Of a stretch of DNA of 64,000 bases, positions 1-10,000 are shown piece after piece. The stretch comes from Gammaproteobacteria bacterium (lineage in GTDB: Bacteria; Pseudomonadota; Gammaproteobacteria; Enterobacterales; Permianibacteraceae). The stretch is from NCBI GenBank assembly GCA_016182845.1, contig JACPFT010000023.1, forward strand, positions 1 through 64,000, given 5' to 3'. Under the pieces are notes generated by a model, which saw only the letters and a list, made by a program, of their open reading frames with translations, was not told the origin of the DNA and did no database searches. Positions within the stretch are counted from its first letter, which is position 1. The number at the start of each line of letters is the position of its first letter. The translations under genes were made by a program, and so were the position numbers.

Positions 1-78
1 CGCCGACTGGAACTCTACGGCAGAGACATACCAAGGGGCAGTAAGGCCAAGGGCGCTTTCGAAGAGCTTTTCGGACAT
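1..78 (-). CDS. ISL3-family transposase, N-terminal fragment (runs off window)
   Basis: Reading the minus strand from an ATG at 78 gives 26 codons to the window edge, beginning MSEKLFESALGL and continuing with APWYVSAVEF. This resembles the usual opening of ISL3-family transposases (ALGI..PWYV..VEF). The rest of the gene lies outside the window, so catalytic residues cannot be checked. It is divided from the neighbouring Tn5-like transposase only by a 60-base segment that looks like the element's terminal repeat region. Family assignment rests on this short N-terminus alone. Confidence 0.6.
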   Translation of the reverse strand, partial: MSEKLFESALGLTAPWYVSAVEFQSA

Positions 79-141
79 GGTCGTAACGGGGCTGTTGGGG
101 GGAACCTAGCCTACCTAACCCACTCATTTTTCAAAAGAGCC
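1..141 (-). mobile_element. ISL3-type insertion sequence, one end
   Basis: On the minus strand from 141 the sequence starts GGCTCTTTTGAAAAATGAG, the kind of GGCTCTT... terminus used by ISL3-family elements, followed about 60 bases later by the transposase start. The reading frame of the adjacent Tn5-like transposase loses its family resemblance exactly here, which is what an insertion junction would produce. The outer boundary (141/142) is inferred; the other end and the target duplication are outside the window. Confidence 0.5.
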
Positions 142-1336
142 GGATTTTCCATTCCGCTTCGCTCAATACGCACGTGCAGGGCGCCTCGGCAGCCGCCGCG
201 TTATCCAGAACTTCGCGCAGTTGCAGCAGCCGTACGGCAACGAATGCCAACATCACCGCCATGCGCTGTAACGTGTCATGGCTCTGATGCCGCTGCTCTT
301 CGACTCCAGCGCCGCTCTTCCAGGCTTTGTGAAACTCCTCGATACGCCAGCGTAGGCCATAACAGCGCAAGATGTCGCAGATGGCATCGTCGCTATCCAC
401 GGCCTCGGTGGTCAGCAACACCCAACTCAATGCCTCATCGTCGCTGGCCGCGTTCTCTTCCATCGCCCACACGAGATTGACCATCATCGGTTCGGCGTCA
501 TCGTCATAAGGCCTGGGCGGCGCCACGTCGACCGTGACGGCACGCAAGGCGAGCCGCGCCTGGCGGGCACGCCGGCCACCGCGTTGCGGGACGGCAATCT
601 CCATTTCGCCGCACTTGTCGGTGCGGCTTAGCCGTTCCGACACGCTTTCGTTGCATTCCCACAACTGCCGGTCTTGCGCCGCGCGCACAATGAACCGTTC
701 ACCGTGTTCCCGTTTGTGCTGCAGATAGTCGAAGATGTCACTTTCCCGGTCGCTGACCGCGACAACATCGCGCATCTTCCCACCCAAGCGCGCCCGCATC
801 GCCTCGGCGTTGTGCTGCCATTTGTAGCTTTCCTTCTCTTCGTAGGCGCGTTGTTTGCGATGGTGTTTGCGGCCACGCTCAGCATCGTCGCGGCACCAGA
901 ACGTTTGGGCAACGAGCCCTTCCGTCGTTTCGCGTTCGGCGTCGACGAGTAGCGTGCTGTGGACTTGGTAACCCCGCGTCGTCATGGCTACCGGCGCGCC
1001 GACATCGCCCAACGCCGACGACACGCCATGACGGTACGACAGGCTCGTCGTGTCATCGATAGCCAACAACCGCCGGCATGCCTTCACCCGGGCGGCTGTC
1101 GCCGCAAATCCACTCTCCATAATCGCTATCGCCTTGACCGCTGGGTTACGCACCAGACGATACGCGCCTTCCTGAGCCGCTTCCAGGCCGCGGTTCGCTG
1201 CGCACAAATTACCCCCGCCATTGTGTGCCAGCGCCGTCATCACCTTGACCAAGCGTCGCGTGCGCCTGACATCTCCCAACTCACAGCCACCAAACTGCGT
1301 TCCCGCCCATCTCTGGGCGTCGTTGCCGCCTTGCAT
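131..1336 (-). pseudogene. Tn5/IS50-like transposase, C-terminally truncated
   Basis: This is a DDE transposase of the IS4 family, IS50 group, 401 residues long against 476 for Tn5 transposase. The catalytic residues are present: D95 in LLAIDDTTSLSY, D196 in VAVSDRESDI, and E333 inside a perfect Y-x2-R-x3-E-x6-K signature (Y326, R329, E333, K340). The C-terminal dimerisation region is missing. The homologous reading stops at ...SEAEWKI, and the last three codons plus the stop fall inside the apparent ISL3 terminus. Synapsis needs that C-terminal domain in Tn5, so the product is probably inactive in transposition. Confidence 0.85.
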
Positions 1337-1426
1337 GTCCCGTCCCCGGTGTGTTCTGACCGGGATCTGATCGCCAACTTTCGTTAAGGTTCTGTTCCTT
1401 AACAGGAAAATGTGTAGAAGAGACAG
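142..1426 (-). mobile_element. IS50/Tn5-like insertion sequence (IS4 family), truncated at its transposase 3' end
   Basis: A Tn5-like transposase gene is followed upstream by a 19-base end (1408-1426) closely matching the Tn5 mosaic/outside-end consensus. The other end is missing: the gene runs into what looks like an ISL3 terminus at 141. The element therefore lacks one terminal repeat and the transposase C-terminal domain, and should be immobile by itself. Confidence 0.7.
1408..1426 (-). repeat. IS50/Tn5-like terminal end
   Basis: AAATGTGTAGAAGAGACAG agrees at 17 of 19 positions with the Tn5 mosaic end (written AGATGTGTATAAGAGACAG). The orientation places the element to the left, upstream of the transposase start. 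It marks the only surviving end of this insertion sequence. Confidence 0.75.
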
Positions 1427-1474
1427 GGCAAAGCCGGGGGATTAACTCGTGTTTTCAGGCTTTGTGAGCAGCTC

Positions 1475-3775
1475 CTATCCGGTCTTTTCACGGTACAGGT
1501 CCGATAGCCGGAACCTTACTTCCGATTCCGATTTGTCGACCAACTCGGCCTTCACCTTCCCAGCGGAGTCGACGATACCTAGGTAAGGTGTCCTGAATCG
1601 GATACTGGAAAACCGCTTCAACCTTGTCCCAATGAAGAAACCATCTACACCTTGATCGTGACAGAAAGCCGAATCATGAACCGCCACGCCTATGAAATCG
1701 AAATCCTTCTGCCTGTCGGCCACGACATTCATGAACCCGCCATCAACCGGTAAATCCGGCTTCGTGCACAAGTCAATGTTTTCGATGAAAGTCACAAGAC
1801 CATCACGAACACCGAAGACGTTCATGCCTCGGGAAAAACCAAACGGCGTTCTGGCGAAAACTCCAGAGGGTCGTGCAAGCCCACCGGAGGAGACCACCAC
1901 CCCCTCGGTCTCGATATTTCCGTGGTACGCCCTCGGTTCCGCACTAGGAACAGCATTCAGAATTTCACGAAACTGCTTATAGTCCCAGGAATAATGAGGC
2001 TTATCGAGCGGAATGATCATCGAGTCTCCTCCCGACCCATTGCCCACGACCAGACACGGCTCACCGCCGCGGCCAGAAACGCCCGAATCCGCCATAACGT
2101 AGCTGCAATCGAGGACTGACAGGAAACCGCCGCCCCGGCTCATTTCGGCAAATTTGTCCAACTTATCCTGGAAGTCTACGGAGCGCACATTCAGGGCTTC
2201 GTCGAATTTCAACATAACGGGGTATTCCAGCGAAATCGAGCCGATGGACAGCTTCTTGTTCGCCTTGGACAACTGAATTCCCTGGCCTAAGTTTGGCAAC
2301 GCCCAGAAACGGCGCAGCGAAGGGGTCCACTCGGCCAGCCGCTCACTGAAACCGGATTCCGTTGCGAGCAACGACTTCTCGCTTTGGAGATCCCGGCCAA
2401 GCCCGAGTTTATCGACTGTATACCCCATCATGGACAATAGTGTCGGCGCGATGTCCAAGGTAGAACCGGTCACAGCCACGACACGGCCCCGCATGTCCCT
2501 AGGATCAATGACGAAAAGAAGGTTCCGGCGCGGCTTCGATTGCAGCACGTCGTATGCCCCGTTTGGCATGGCCAAATGATCGGAACCCACGACGACAAGC
2601 GTATTGCGTCCAGCCGGCGAGTCATGGATTCGCTGAATGAACTGTCCGATGACGGCATCGGAGCATTTGACCGCATTCAGCATCTCGTTCCGACCGTCGC
2701 CATACTGGATGCCATTGCAATTACGGGAGACATACCCCTTGGGATGATGTGTATCTACGGTCAGCGTAAAAAGTGCGAACGGTTTGCCGCTGGCGGAAAG
2801 TTCACCATACTTGTCGAATGCGAGATCGAAAAGCGTGTCGTCGTACAGCCCCCAGCCATTGAGGTAGGAGTGGTCCGGGAGATGTGGGACGAGATCATTG
2901 CGCCCAAGAACCTCCTGGAAGCCGTGCGCGCTGTAGAAGTTTCCCTTTCCTGCAAAGCGGAGGTCGGCCCCTCCCATGAAGGTCAGACGGTATCCAGCCT
3001 GCGAAAGGAGATCGCCAAGGCAAACGGCATCACTGAGGAATCCGCCGAATGCCTCCATATTGTTTTCGCCGGATCCGGGCGTCACCAACGGGATGGCACA
3101 CTGACTGGCGACGATACCGGCTATCGTCCATCCCGTCCCCCAAACCTGCTGAACATTCGTAAAGGACGTTGCCTTGCTTTCCCACTTCTTCAACTCGGTG
3201 ATGAGTCCGGGAAAGGCCTGCTCATTGAAATACGTACGCTCAAAACTCTCGGCATAGATGTAGACAACATTCATGCCAGTAGTCGCGCGCTCCAATGCTT
3301 GCGGCTGCTTGTAGCTCCTATCAAAGGCGGGATTGCTGTCCTTGACATCACTATACGTTCTTCGGAGCCTCTCGATTTCTTTAGTCAACGGATGCACAAG
3401 CAATGATGTTCCCGCCATGACTAGAAACAACACGAATCCCCGCCAGGATTCCGCCCCCCTGATGCCTTTGGCCATTCGCCAGCACAGCAATCCGCCCGCC
3501 AGCACCGCCGCAACCGCAGATACGATCAGCCAAAGGAAATCAGTTACGGCCGCACCGCCAAAATCAGCCATCAAATGATATACGACGGCCTCGTTCAGCC
3601 CGTCACCGGAAAGCATGTCGACCCCGACATAGCTGACCGAGAGGAGGATGAGAACGAAGATGAACAGCGCCACGGCCCCGCGAAGTCTTTGCTTCACGCC
3701 GAAAAAGAAGGCCCCCGCCGTACCGAGAAGCAACAAAATAACCGAGGGAGCGAGAAGGGGCAGGTATTTCGTCAT
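1475..3775 (-). CDS. opgB: OpgB/MdoB-like phosphoglycerol transferase
   Basis: A 766-residue inner-membrane protein of the alkaline-phosphatase/sulfatase superfamily, close in length to E. coli OpgB (763). About four hydrophobic segments occupy residues 1-125, followed by a periplasmic catalytic domain. Blocks recognisable from OpgB include NVVYIYAESFERTYF, TIAGIVASQCAIPL, TVDTHHPKGY and GSDHLAMPNGAY. The family moves phosphoglycerol from phosphatidylglycerol to periplasmic glucans. Here it is the most downstream gene of a glycosyltransferase run, 148 bases after the preceding gene, so a role in decorating the local surface polysaccharide is possible but not shown. No glucan synthase genes (opgGH) are in the window. 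Confidence 0.88.
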   Translation of the reverse strand: MTKYLPLLAPSVILLLLGTAGAFFFGVKQRLRGAVALFIFVLILLSVSYVGVDMLSGDGLNEAVVYHLMADFGGAAVTDFLWLIVSAVAAVLAGGLLCWRMAKGIRGAESWRGFVLFLVMAGTSLLVHPLTKEIERLRRTYSDVKDSNPAFDRSYKQPQALERATTGMNVVYIYAESFERTYFNEQAFPGLITELKKWESKATSFTNVQQVWGTGWTIAGIVASQCAIPLVTPGSGENNMEAFGGFLSDAVCLGDLLSQAGYRLTFMGGADLRFAGKGNFYSAHGFQEVLGRNDLVPHLPDHSYLNGWGLYDDTLFDLAFDKYGELSASGKPFALFTLTVDTHHPKGYVSRNCNGIQYGDGRNEMLNAVKCSDAVIGQFIQRIHDSPAGRNTLVVVGSDHLAMPNGAYDVLQSKPRRNLLFVIDPRDMRGRVVAVTGSTLDIAPTLLSMMGYTVDKLGLGRDLQSEKSLLATESGFSERLAEWTPSLRRFWALPNLGQGIQLSKANKKLSIGSISLEYPVMLKFDEALNVRSVDFQDKLDKFAEMSRGGGFLSVLDCSYVMADSGVSGRGGEPCLVVGNGSGGDSMIIPLDKPHYSWDYKQFREILNAVPSAEPRAYHGNIETEGVVVSSGGLARPSGVFARTPFGFSRGMNVFGVRDGLVTFIENIDLCTKPDLPVDGGFMNVVADRQKDFDFIGVAVHDSAFCHDQGVDGFFIGTRLKRFSSIRFRTPYLGIVDSAGKVKAELVDKSESEVRFRLSDLYREKTG

Positions 3776-3923
3776 GAAAACAAGACTCCATTGTCACCAT
3801 TAATGTAGACAACCATATCCCCCGGGGGAGGCATGGTTTGCTATAAACCGATAAACCGGAACGACAAGACGCATCCGCGAACGTAGAGGGACACCAATCC
3901 CCCCAATCACATCCGCACGTCTT

Positions 3924-4853
3924 TCACTTTGGATTCGTAACTTGGCATGGCCCGAGACGTCTTCGCCAAGCGTCCCGTATTCCGTTCCAGATCATTATCG
4001 CGTTTCTCCTTCGGGGCGGGATTGCCAGGCTGAACAGCAGACACTTAATTATCATCCTGGGCAAATCTTGAGCAATCCATGCCAACGGAGTTTCTTTCCT
4101 CCCATAAAGCGACAGTCTGTTGCGGACGATATAGTACTGCCTGATTGGCTGATGATATCTGACGAACAAAGCCGAACGCGCACCGAACGGGCGATATGTC
4201 TCACCCCTTCTGTGCTGCAGATGCGCTACCGGGACCCCCAGCAACTCGAACCCCCTCGCCTTCGCCCGAAAACACCACTCGAAATCGACGGAATCGATGA
4301 ACAACGACGGGTCCATGAACCCCACGGTAGATAGGGCATCCAACGAGACGAGGCACCCCGAAGTCACCAAGAAGTCGACAGCCACCGTTGCCGATTGCAC
4401 CCCGTCTGGCCTGAGCCGGCGATTGAAAGGTAGGCCGAAACGAATGAAAGGCTCGAATCGTTGGCCCAGCTCGTCGAAGATGGCGGGCCCAACCGCGGCT
4501 AGGGCCACCCCTGCTCCCCGAGCATCACACCACGCCCGATGCAACCGCGGCACCATCTCCTCCGCAGGAACGCTGTCCTGATCCAGAAGCAACGCCGCGA
4601 CGTAACCTTGAGCCAGGCATTTGTTCAGCCCCAGATTGAGCGCTGCGGCGATCCCTAGATTTTCCTTGTTGCGAATCAGCGAACATTCGAGCTGCGGATG
4701 CGAATACTCGTTGCATTGTCCCGTCTCTCCCGAATTGTCGACAAGGATGACATATCGCAGCGAGCCAGCCAGTCGAGCCAGCAGTTGACTGAGCCGCTGC
4801 AGATCAGGGTGGTGCAGGACGATGACGGCCGCCACGGTATCACGCGTTTGCAT
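3924..4853 (-). CDS. family 2 glycosyltransferase, rhamnosyltransferase-like
   Basis: A 309-residue GT-A enzyme. The N-terminus AAVIVLHHPDLQRL, the ENLGIAAALNLGL block and the metal-binding region LLLDQDSVP match the RfbF/WbbL-like rhamnosyltransferase group; a later FMDPSLFIDSVDFEWCFRA block is also typical. The donor is probably dTDP-L-rhamnose, which fits rfbBACD elsewhere in the locus. It acts on the cytoplasmic face of the inner membrane. The start overlaps the preceding gene by 14 bases, so the two are co-transcribed and probably coupled. The exact sugar and linkage cannot be read from sequence. Confidence 0.82.
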   Translation of the reverse strand: MQTRDTVAAVIVLHHPDLQRLSQLLARLAGSLRYVILVDNSGETGQCNEYSHPQLECSLIRNKENLGIAAALNLGLNKCLAQGYVAALLLDQDSVPAEEMVPRLHRAWCDARGAGVALAAVGPAIFDELGQRFEPFIRFGLPFNRRLRPDGVQSATVAVDFLVTSGCLVSLDALSTVGFMDPSLFIDSVDFEWCFRAKARGFELLGVPVAHLQHRRGETYRPFGARSALFVRYHQPIRQYYIVRNRLSLYGRKETPLAWIAQDLPRMIIKCLLFSLAIPPRRRNAIMIWNGIRDAWRRRLGPCQVTNPK

Positions 4854-5787
4854 GGACTTTCCCTCGCAGCCAAAAACGCAGCGTCCGCCAACCGCGCCAG
4901 ATCAGCCAGGCACCTACGGGATTCAGGGCGACGATCCGCAAAAGGCCGAACCGGATGCCGCCCAGGCGCTCCCGGACGTCATCAGGGAACAGCGTGAGCA
5001 ACGCGCCGGCCATCCGCTGAATCGCCGCGTAATGTCGCCAGACTTTGGCGCCATACTGGCGCCAGGAGAGCCCCTCATCGGTGCGCAACCGCTTATCGAC
5101 CGCCCCGAGAGCATTGCCGTCGTGTTGCCGATACAGAACCGTGGGAATCGCCAGCGGCACGATCCGGCCACAAAGAGCGGCCACCAAAGCCAGCCACGCA
5201 TCATGCATGACCGCCTGCGGTGGCATGGGCAATGCCCGGGCAGCCAATGGCCTCGTCATTCCGCATGCGCAGCCGGTCACCGTATTGCCGAACATCAACT
5301 CGATGACCGAATTGTTCTGCGCGACGACTCCCTGATAATCCCAGAACGAATTGGCAACCACATTGAGTTCATAATCGACCACCGTCAGATCGCTATGGAC
5401 CAGAACGGCACCGTCTGGCGTCAGGACTTCCTCTTGGGTCAAGCACGCAACCATCACATCACGCTTTCCCGGCAGCCAGACGTCATCCTGATCACAAAAC
5501 AAAAAATAGACGCCGGAAGCCGGCTCTGCGGCCAATGCCAGAGCCAACAGCCGTCCGAACGATCCGACGACGCCCAGATGTTCGCCAGAATCCGGGGCCC
5601 AACGGATTCGCCCGGGGTGGTGCTGCCGCCATGCCTCGACCTTCCGTACCGTATCATCGGAAGAGCCGTCATCCCGCACCAACACATAGTCGCCATCCCG
5701 CCACTGGACGGCCAAGGACGCCAACAGCGCGTCGAGAAATGTCGCGCCATTGTAAGTCGACAACAAAAAAACCGCCTTTGGAGCCAC
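4840..5787 (-). CDS. family 2 glycosyltransferase
   Basis: A GT-A glycosyltransferase. I set the start at a GTG whose G is the last base of the upstream gene's TAG stop (TAGTG), giving 315 residues that begin directly with the fold's first strand (APKAVFLLSTYNG). The open frame extends to 5913, but that extension lies wholly over the upstream gene and is unrelated to the family. The DDGSSDDT nucleotide-binding block and FLFCDQDDVWLPGK, with its metal-binding acidic residues, are clear. Probably transfers a hexose or deoxyhexose to the growing surface polysaccharide. Donor unknown. Confidence 0.82.
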   Translation of the reverse strand: MAPKAVFLLSTYNGATFLDALLASLAVQWRDGDYVLVRDDGSSDDTVRKVEAWRQHHPGRIRWAPDSGEHLGVVGSFGRLLALALAAEPASGVYFLFCDQDDVWLPGKRDVMVACLTQEEVLTPDGAVLVHSDLTVVDYELNVVANSFWDYQGVVAQNNSVIELMFGNTVTGCACGMTRPLAARALPMPPQAVMHDAWLALVAALCGRIVPLAIPTVLYRQHDGNALGAVDKRLRTDEGLSWRQYGAKVWRHYAAIQRMAGALLTLFPDDVRERLGGIRFGLLRIVALNPVGAWLIWRGWRTLRFWLRGKVHANA

Positions 5788-7013
5788 TATGCTGCGCCGA
5801 CACAAAATGCCGAATACATGCGGTTGTAGATGAACGCCTCCTCCTCGATGCGGTAAGGCAAGGGCAAGTGCTTTCGCCACTCGGCCACCACGTCCGGAGT
5901 ATCGCCCAGGCATGCCAGCGTCTTACCCCAGGCCTTTAGGTCACCGGCCGGCAACACCCGGCCATTGACTCCATCCTGCACACGCTCCTTTGGCGCCCCC
6001 AGATCGGATACGAGTACCGGCACTTGGCAGAAGTGCGCCTCGTTGACCACCAGCGAGAAACTCTCCGGAACTCGGGAAGGCAATGCCAGAAGGTCGATGC
6101 GCCGATAGAATGACGTCCTCGCGATACCTTCCAGGAGTCCCAACACGTTGATTCGGGGATCATCGGCTATCACCGGTAGTATCTCCCGCTCCCAATGGTC
6201 CTTGTCGCCGATCGGACCGGCAATGAGCAGGCGCATATCTGGCCTGGCGTTATCGACGAAAGCGCGCACAAGCACGTCGAGGCCCTTGACCGGCGTCACC
6301 GTGCCAAGAAAACCGAGAACGAGCCCCGCATCACCCCGAGGTGAGACCAGGGATGGCGAGAACTCGAAGAAATTGATCCCATGCGGAATGACGGCGAATT
6401 TCACATCGGGAAAAGCGGCTTGGTAGGCGCTCTGCACCGCAGCCGAGGGGCAAGCATTGAGCTGCGAACGGGCAAGTATCTCACGAGCGACATCATGTCG
6501 CAGGAAGAGGGCCTCCTCATTCCACATCGGAGAGCCGCACCGTCTGGCGCAGCGCTTTCCCAGCTCGGGACCGGAGCAGGACTTTCCGGCGACATCCTGC
6601 AGATTGATGCGATGGCAGGCCAGATAGAAATCCGTTAGCGTCAGCGCATACGGGATATTCCTCGCGCTGAGCAGCGGGAACAGGCAAGCCATGCGCATGC
6701 AATGCGTCACATGGCAGAAGTCGAAGTCGTGCTCATCGAGAAACGCCTCCAGAGCGATGGACAGCGCAGCATCCGTCGCCAGCGCGCTGTCGGAATCCGT
6801 CGGCAGCATCCGCAGAGGAAACCCCGTCACCGGGATCCCCTTGTAGAGTCCATGCTGCAACGGAGGCGCCGCCGCCTCCCCGCTCACCCTGCAAGTCAGC
6901 ACATGCACATAGTGGCCGAGTCGTTGCATGGCCTTGGCGAGGTTGAACGTGACCTGCTCCGTCCCCGAGGAGAACTCCGGGAAGAACTGATGAAGAACAA
7001 AGAGAATTCTCAT
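5787..7013 (-). CDS. family 4 glycosyltransferase (GT-B)
   Basis: A 408-residue GT-B enzyme with a Rossmann-type N-terminal acceptor domain (MRILFVLHQFFPEFSSGTEQ) and a GT4 C-terminal domain. The latter carries GFLGTVTPVKGLDVLVRAF and the E-x7-E type donor site in PESFSLVVNEAHFCQVPV. It begins at the base after the TAA stop of the large fusion gene upstream and ends in a TAGTG overlap with the next gene, so it sits in a tight operon. Retaining chemistry is expected for GT4. Sugar donor not determinable. Confidence 0.85.
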   Translation of the reverse strand: MRILFVLHQFFPEFSSGTEQVTFNLAKAMQRLGHYVHVLTCRVSGEAAAPPLQHGLYKGIPVTGFPLRMLPTDSDSALATDAALSIALEAFLDEHDFDFCHVTHCMRMACLFPLLSARNIPYALTLTDFYLACHRINLQDVAGKSCSGPELGKRCARRCGSPMWNEEALFLRHDVAREILARSQLNACPSAAVQSAYQAAFPDVKFAVIPHGINFFEFSPSLVSPRGDAGLVLGFLGTVTPVKGLDVLVRAFVDNARPDMRLLIAGPIGDKDHWEREILPVIADDPRINVLGLLEGIARTSFYRRIDLLALPSRVPESFSLVVNEAHFCQVPVLVSDLGAPKERVQDGVNGRVLPAGDLKAWGKTLACLGDTPDVVAEWRKHLPLPYRIEEEAFIYNRMYSAFCVGAA

Positions 7014-10000
7014 TTAAACACCTGCCACCAGCTCATCCGACATGCCACCAAAAGCCTCCCAGGCTGCATCCTGACGGTATTTCAAGTAGGCGAACGCTAG
7101 ATAGGAGCCTATGGTCGCCGCCAGCGTCTTCTGAATCAGTCCGAGCAACTCCTCGAACAGAAAGTCATCTAGGCGCGGATAGGTGGCCTTGGCAAAATGC
7201 CCAACGTGGCGGAAACGCCCCTCGAAGGCATCACGCATTTCACGGCGCACAGAATCATCTTCCGGCATCATCGGGAAGGCATCGCGCACAGTCACCAACC
7301 GGCCGACAAACGCCGCCACTTTGGCATCAAGGGTGGAGAAGGCAACCGCCTCACCGAACTGGTCGTCGCGCAAGCGCAGGGACTCCAGCACCCGCTGCTC
7401 GAACTGTTCATAGGAAGACAGTTCTTGCAAACACGCTTTGTCCGTCAGCAACTCCGACAAACAGCACGCCAAATCGACGAACCCCAGGACCATGCCGCGC
7501 AGAGAGCGGATCACCGGCATGGGGAAATCCGCGAATTTGTCGACCAGGAAGATGACGTCGACGAACGAGCGCTTGAGATAGTAATAGGCTGGCCGGTTGT
7601 GGGAGTGGATGCTCTTAACCGAAGCCATCATGGCGACACGCTCGCCGGCGCGAATCAAGCGCATGCCGAGATCCAGATCTTCGGCGTAATCGCCCTGATA
7701 CCCGTACGCCTGGAACCGCTCACGTGCAATCAAGCAGGTTACGTCGCTCAACTGCCCCTGCCGGCGCAACGATTCGTTGTCATCCCCTTGCCACTCGCCC
7801 AACCGATCCCGTAGGTGGCAGCCAAGGAAGCGGTAGTGCGTGTCGATGCAGGAGTCATACATCACATCGCTATCGGCTCGCGGAAACTCCGAAGCGGAGA
7901 CCGCTGCCAGCCGCTCGTCCCGATGTGTCTGGAGAAAAGTCAGAAGACCATTCAGCCAGTAATCGCCGGCTGGATAGGCATCCTGCACCATGAACAGCAG
8001 ATAGTCGCCCGTGGCCTTGCTCGCCCCAAGGTTGCGCGAATGGCTGTGGCTGAATTCCTCATTCGGGATCTCGATCACCACACAACCATGGCGCCTTGCC
8101 ACACTGACCGAATCATCCTTGGAGCCCGAATCGACGACGACGATCTCAAGGTCGCGAACCCCCTTCTGCTGCGTCAGCTTGCGCAACAGCCACTCGAATT
8201 CCACACCCGCGTTATAGACGGGAATGATGACCGACACCTTTACATCGTGATGGGGGGCGGATCCAGTGACATCGACTGGCAGAAATACCGAGATGTCCCA
8301 ATCGGCATTGGTAGGCATAGGCAATCGCAACACCTCCCGCTCCCGCAGCCGGACCGTTTCTCGCAGATAGCGCGCAAGATGCTTCACCACATGCTTGAGG
8401 CCCCGTCGCTTGAGCACCGAGTGCCCCCTGCGCAGCAGTTCGGTACGGCTGTGGGCGCCGGCGATAACTCTGCCCATCGAGGAGATCCGCCGCATCTGGC
8501 GCTGCCGCCAGGCATTCACCTGACGCAGGGGACGGGTGAGCCGCCAAGAAAGCGAATTTTCCAAGATAGAAACCAAGTTCCGTGACATTGCCAGCGCCTC
8601 GCCCAACTGAGCGTTAATCAATTGCGTATTGTTCAGTTCGGCACGCAAGGCCTGAAGCTCTCCGGCCTGCCGTTCGACAGCGGCTTGGCTGTCCGACAGC
8701 TCGGCTCGGCGTTGCTCGAGGCTCGCGAACAATTCATCGCGCTCGCCCAGACATTCGCGGTAGGCGGATTCCAACGTGGCAAGCTGCGTATGCTGCTCGT
8801 CCACGGTGCAAGAAAGCGCGGCCAATACCCTTTGCTGTTCTTCCCGCACGCGGTTGACCGCAGCCAACTCATTCCACAGCTCATGGCGAATGCAGGAAAG
8901 CTTCGCCAGCTCGGCCTGCTGCGCCTCGCGCAGCCCGTTGACCGAATCCAGCTCTGCCCGCAGCGCCGAACGGATGCCGTCGACCCGCTCCAACTCGGCA
9001 CGCTGCGCCGCGCATTCGTCGCCCAGCTTTTCCAGCTCGGCCTGCTGCGCCTCGCGCAGCCCGTTGACCGAATCCAGCTCTGCTGACATCTGCCGCCGCA
9101 GTTCGTCGAGCCGCTGATTCTCCCCATCCCGCGCGAACCACTCCTTGACCGCAGCATGGTAAAGCCGGCAGTGATAAGCTGCCGCCTGCGAGGCGGCAGC
9201 GCTGAGCGCAATCGCGCGCCTCGTCGCCTCCGCGCAGGCATCGAACTCCACTTGCCGAGCCGACAGCTCTCCGCTCTGGGACTCCAGCAGCAAGCGGAGC
9301 ACATCCAGAACCGCCTGACGCAAGGCCGGATGACCGTCACACCAGTCGGTATCCCGATGATGCTTCAGATCCGCCGAGAGAAAAGCATCGATCTCCCGCT
9401 CGGCCAGGGTATTCAGCCGTAGAGGAGTGCCCAACTGGCGGAAGGCGCGCCCCAGACACTCACGCCAATCGTCCAGCAATCCAGGGTAAGCGATGAAAGC
9501 CCGTCGCCAGCCCCGGGTGGCGCGCTCCGCGTCCAGGGTGCAACTCAGCCACAAGGCGAGGGCGTGATCGGCACCGAGACCATCCCTGCGCTGCAGCGAC
9601 TGGGCGACCTCGAAGGGGTGGCGAAATATCAGCAAGGCTGCCGTGGACAGCCTCAACCCTTCGACGGCCCGTTCCCACAAAGGCAGTAAGCGGCACTGAC
9701 GGGGATCCTTGACGACGAAACGCCCTTCTCCAGCCAGTTCCCCGAGGAGCACCTCTTGCAACTTCTTGGCGACCTGCTCCAACTCGGGATTCTGCCAGTC
9801 CGCCGCGCCATAGGGTCGAAAATCGCTCCAATGGCTGGCCATGGCGCGCAACGCCTGCTCATGGCAGTGTACGACCGCCGCATTCTCGAAGAAGCCGCGT
9901 TCATTGACCCCTTCTTGCGCAGCCAGCAGTTCCGTCCCTAAAACGTAGCCAAGGTGCTGTAAGGTACCGGCCAAAGCGGAGGTCCCGCTACGGTGCATAC

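Noticed and set aside
5765-5771. Seven-A run at the start of the GT2 gene as a phase-variation tract
   Set aside because: Too short to stand out; runs of seven occur elsewhere in ordinary genes here (for example gspE near 27837).
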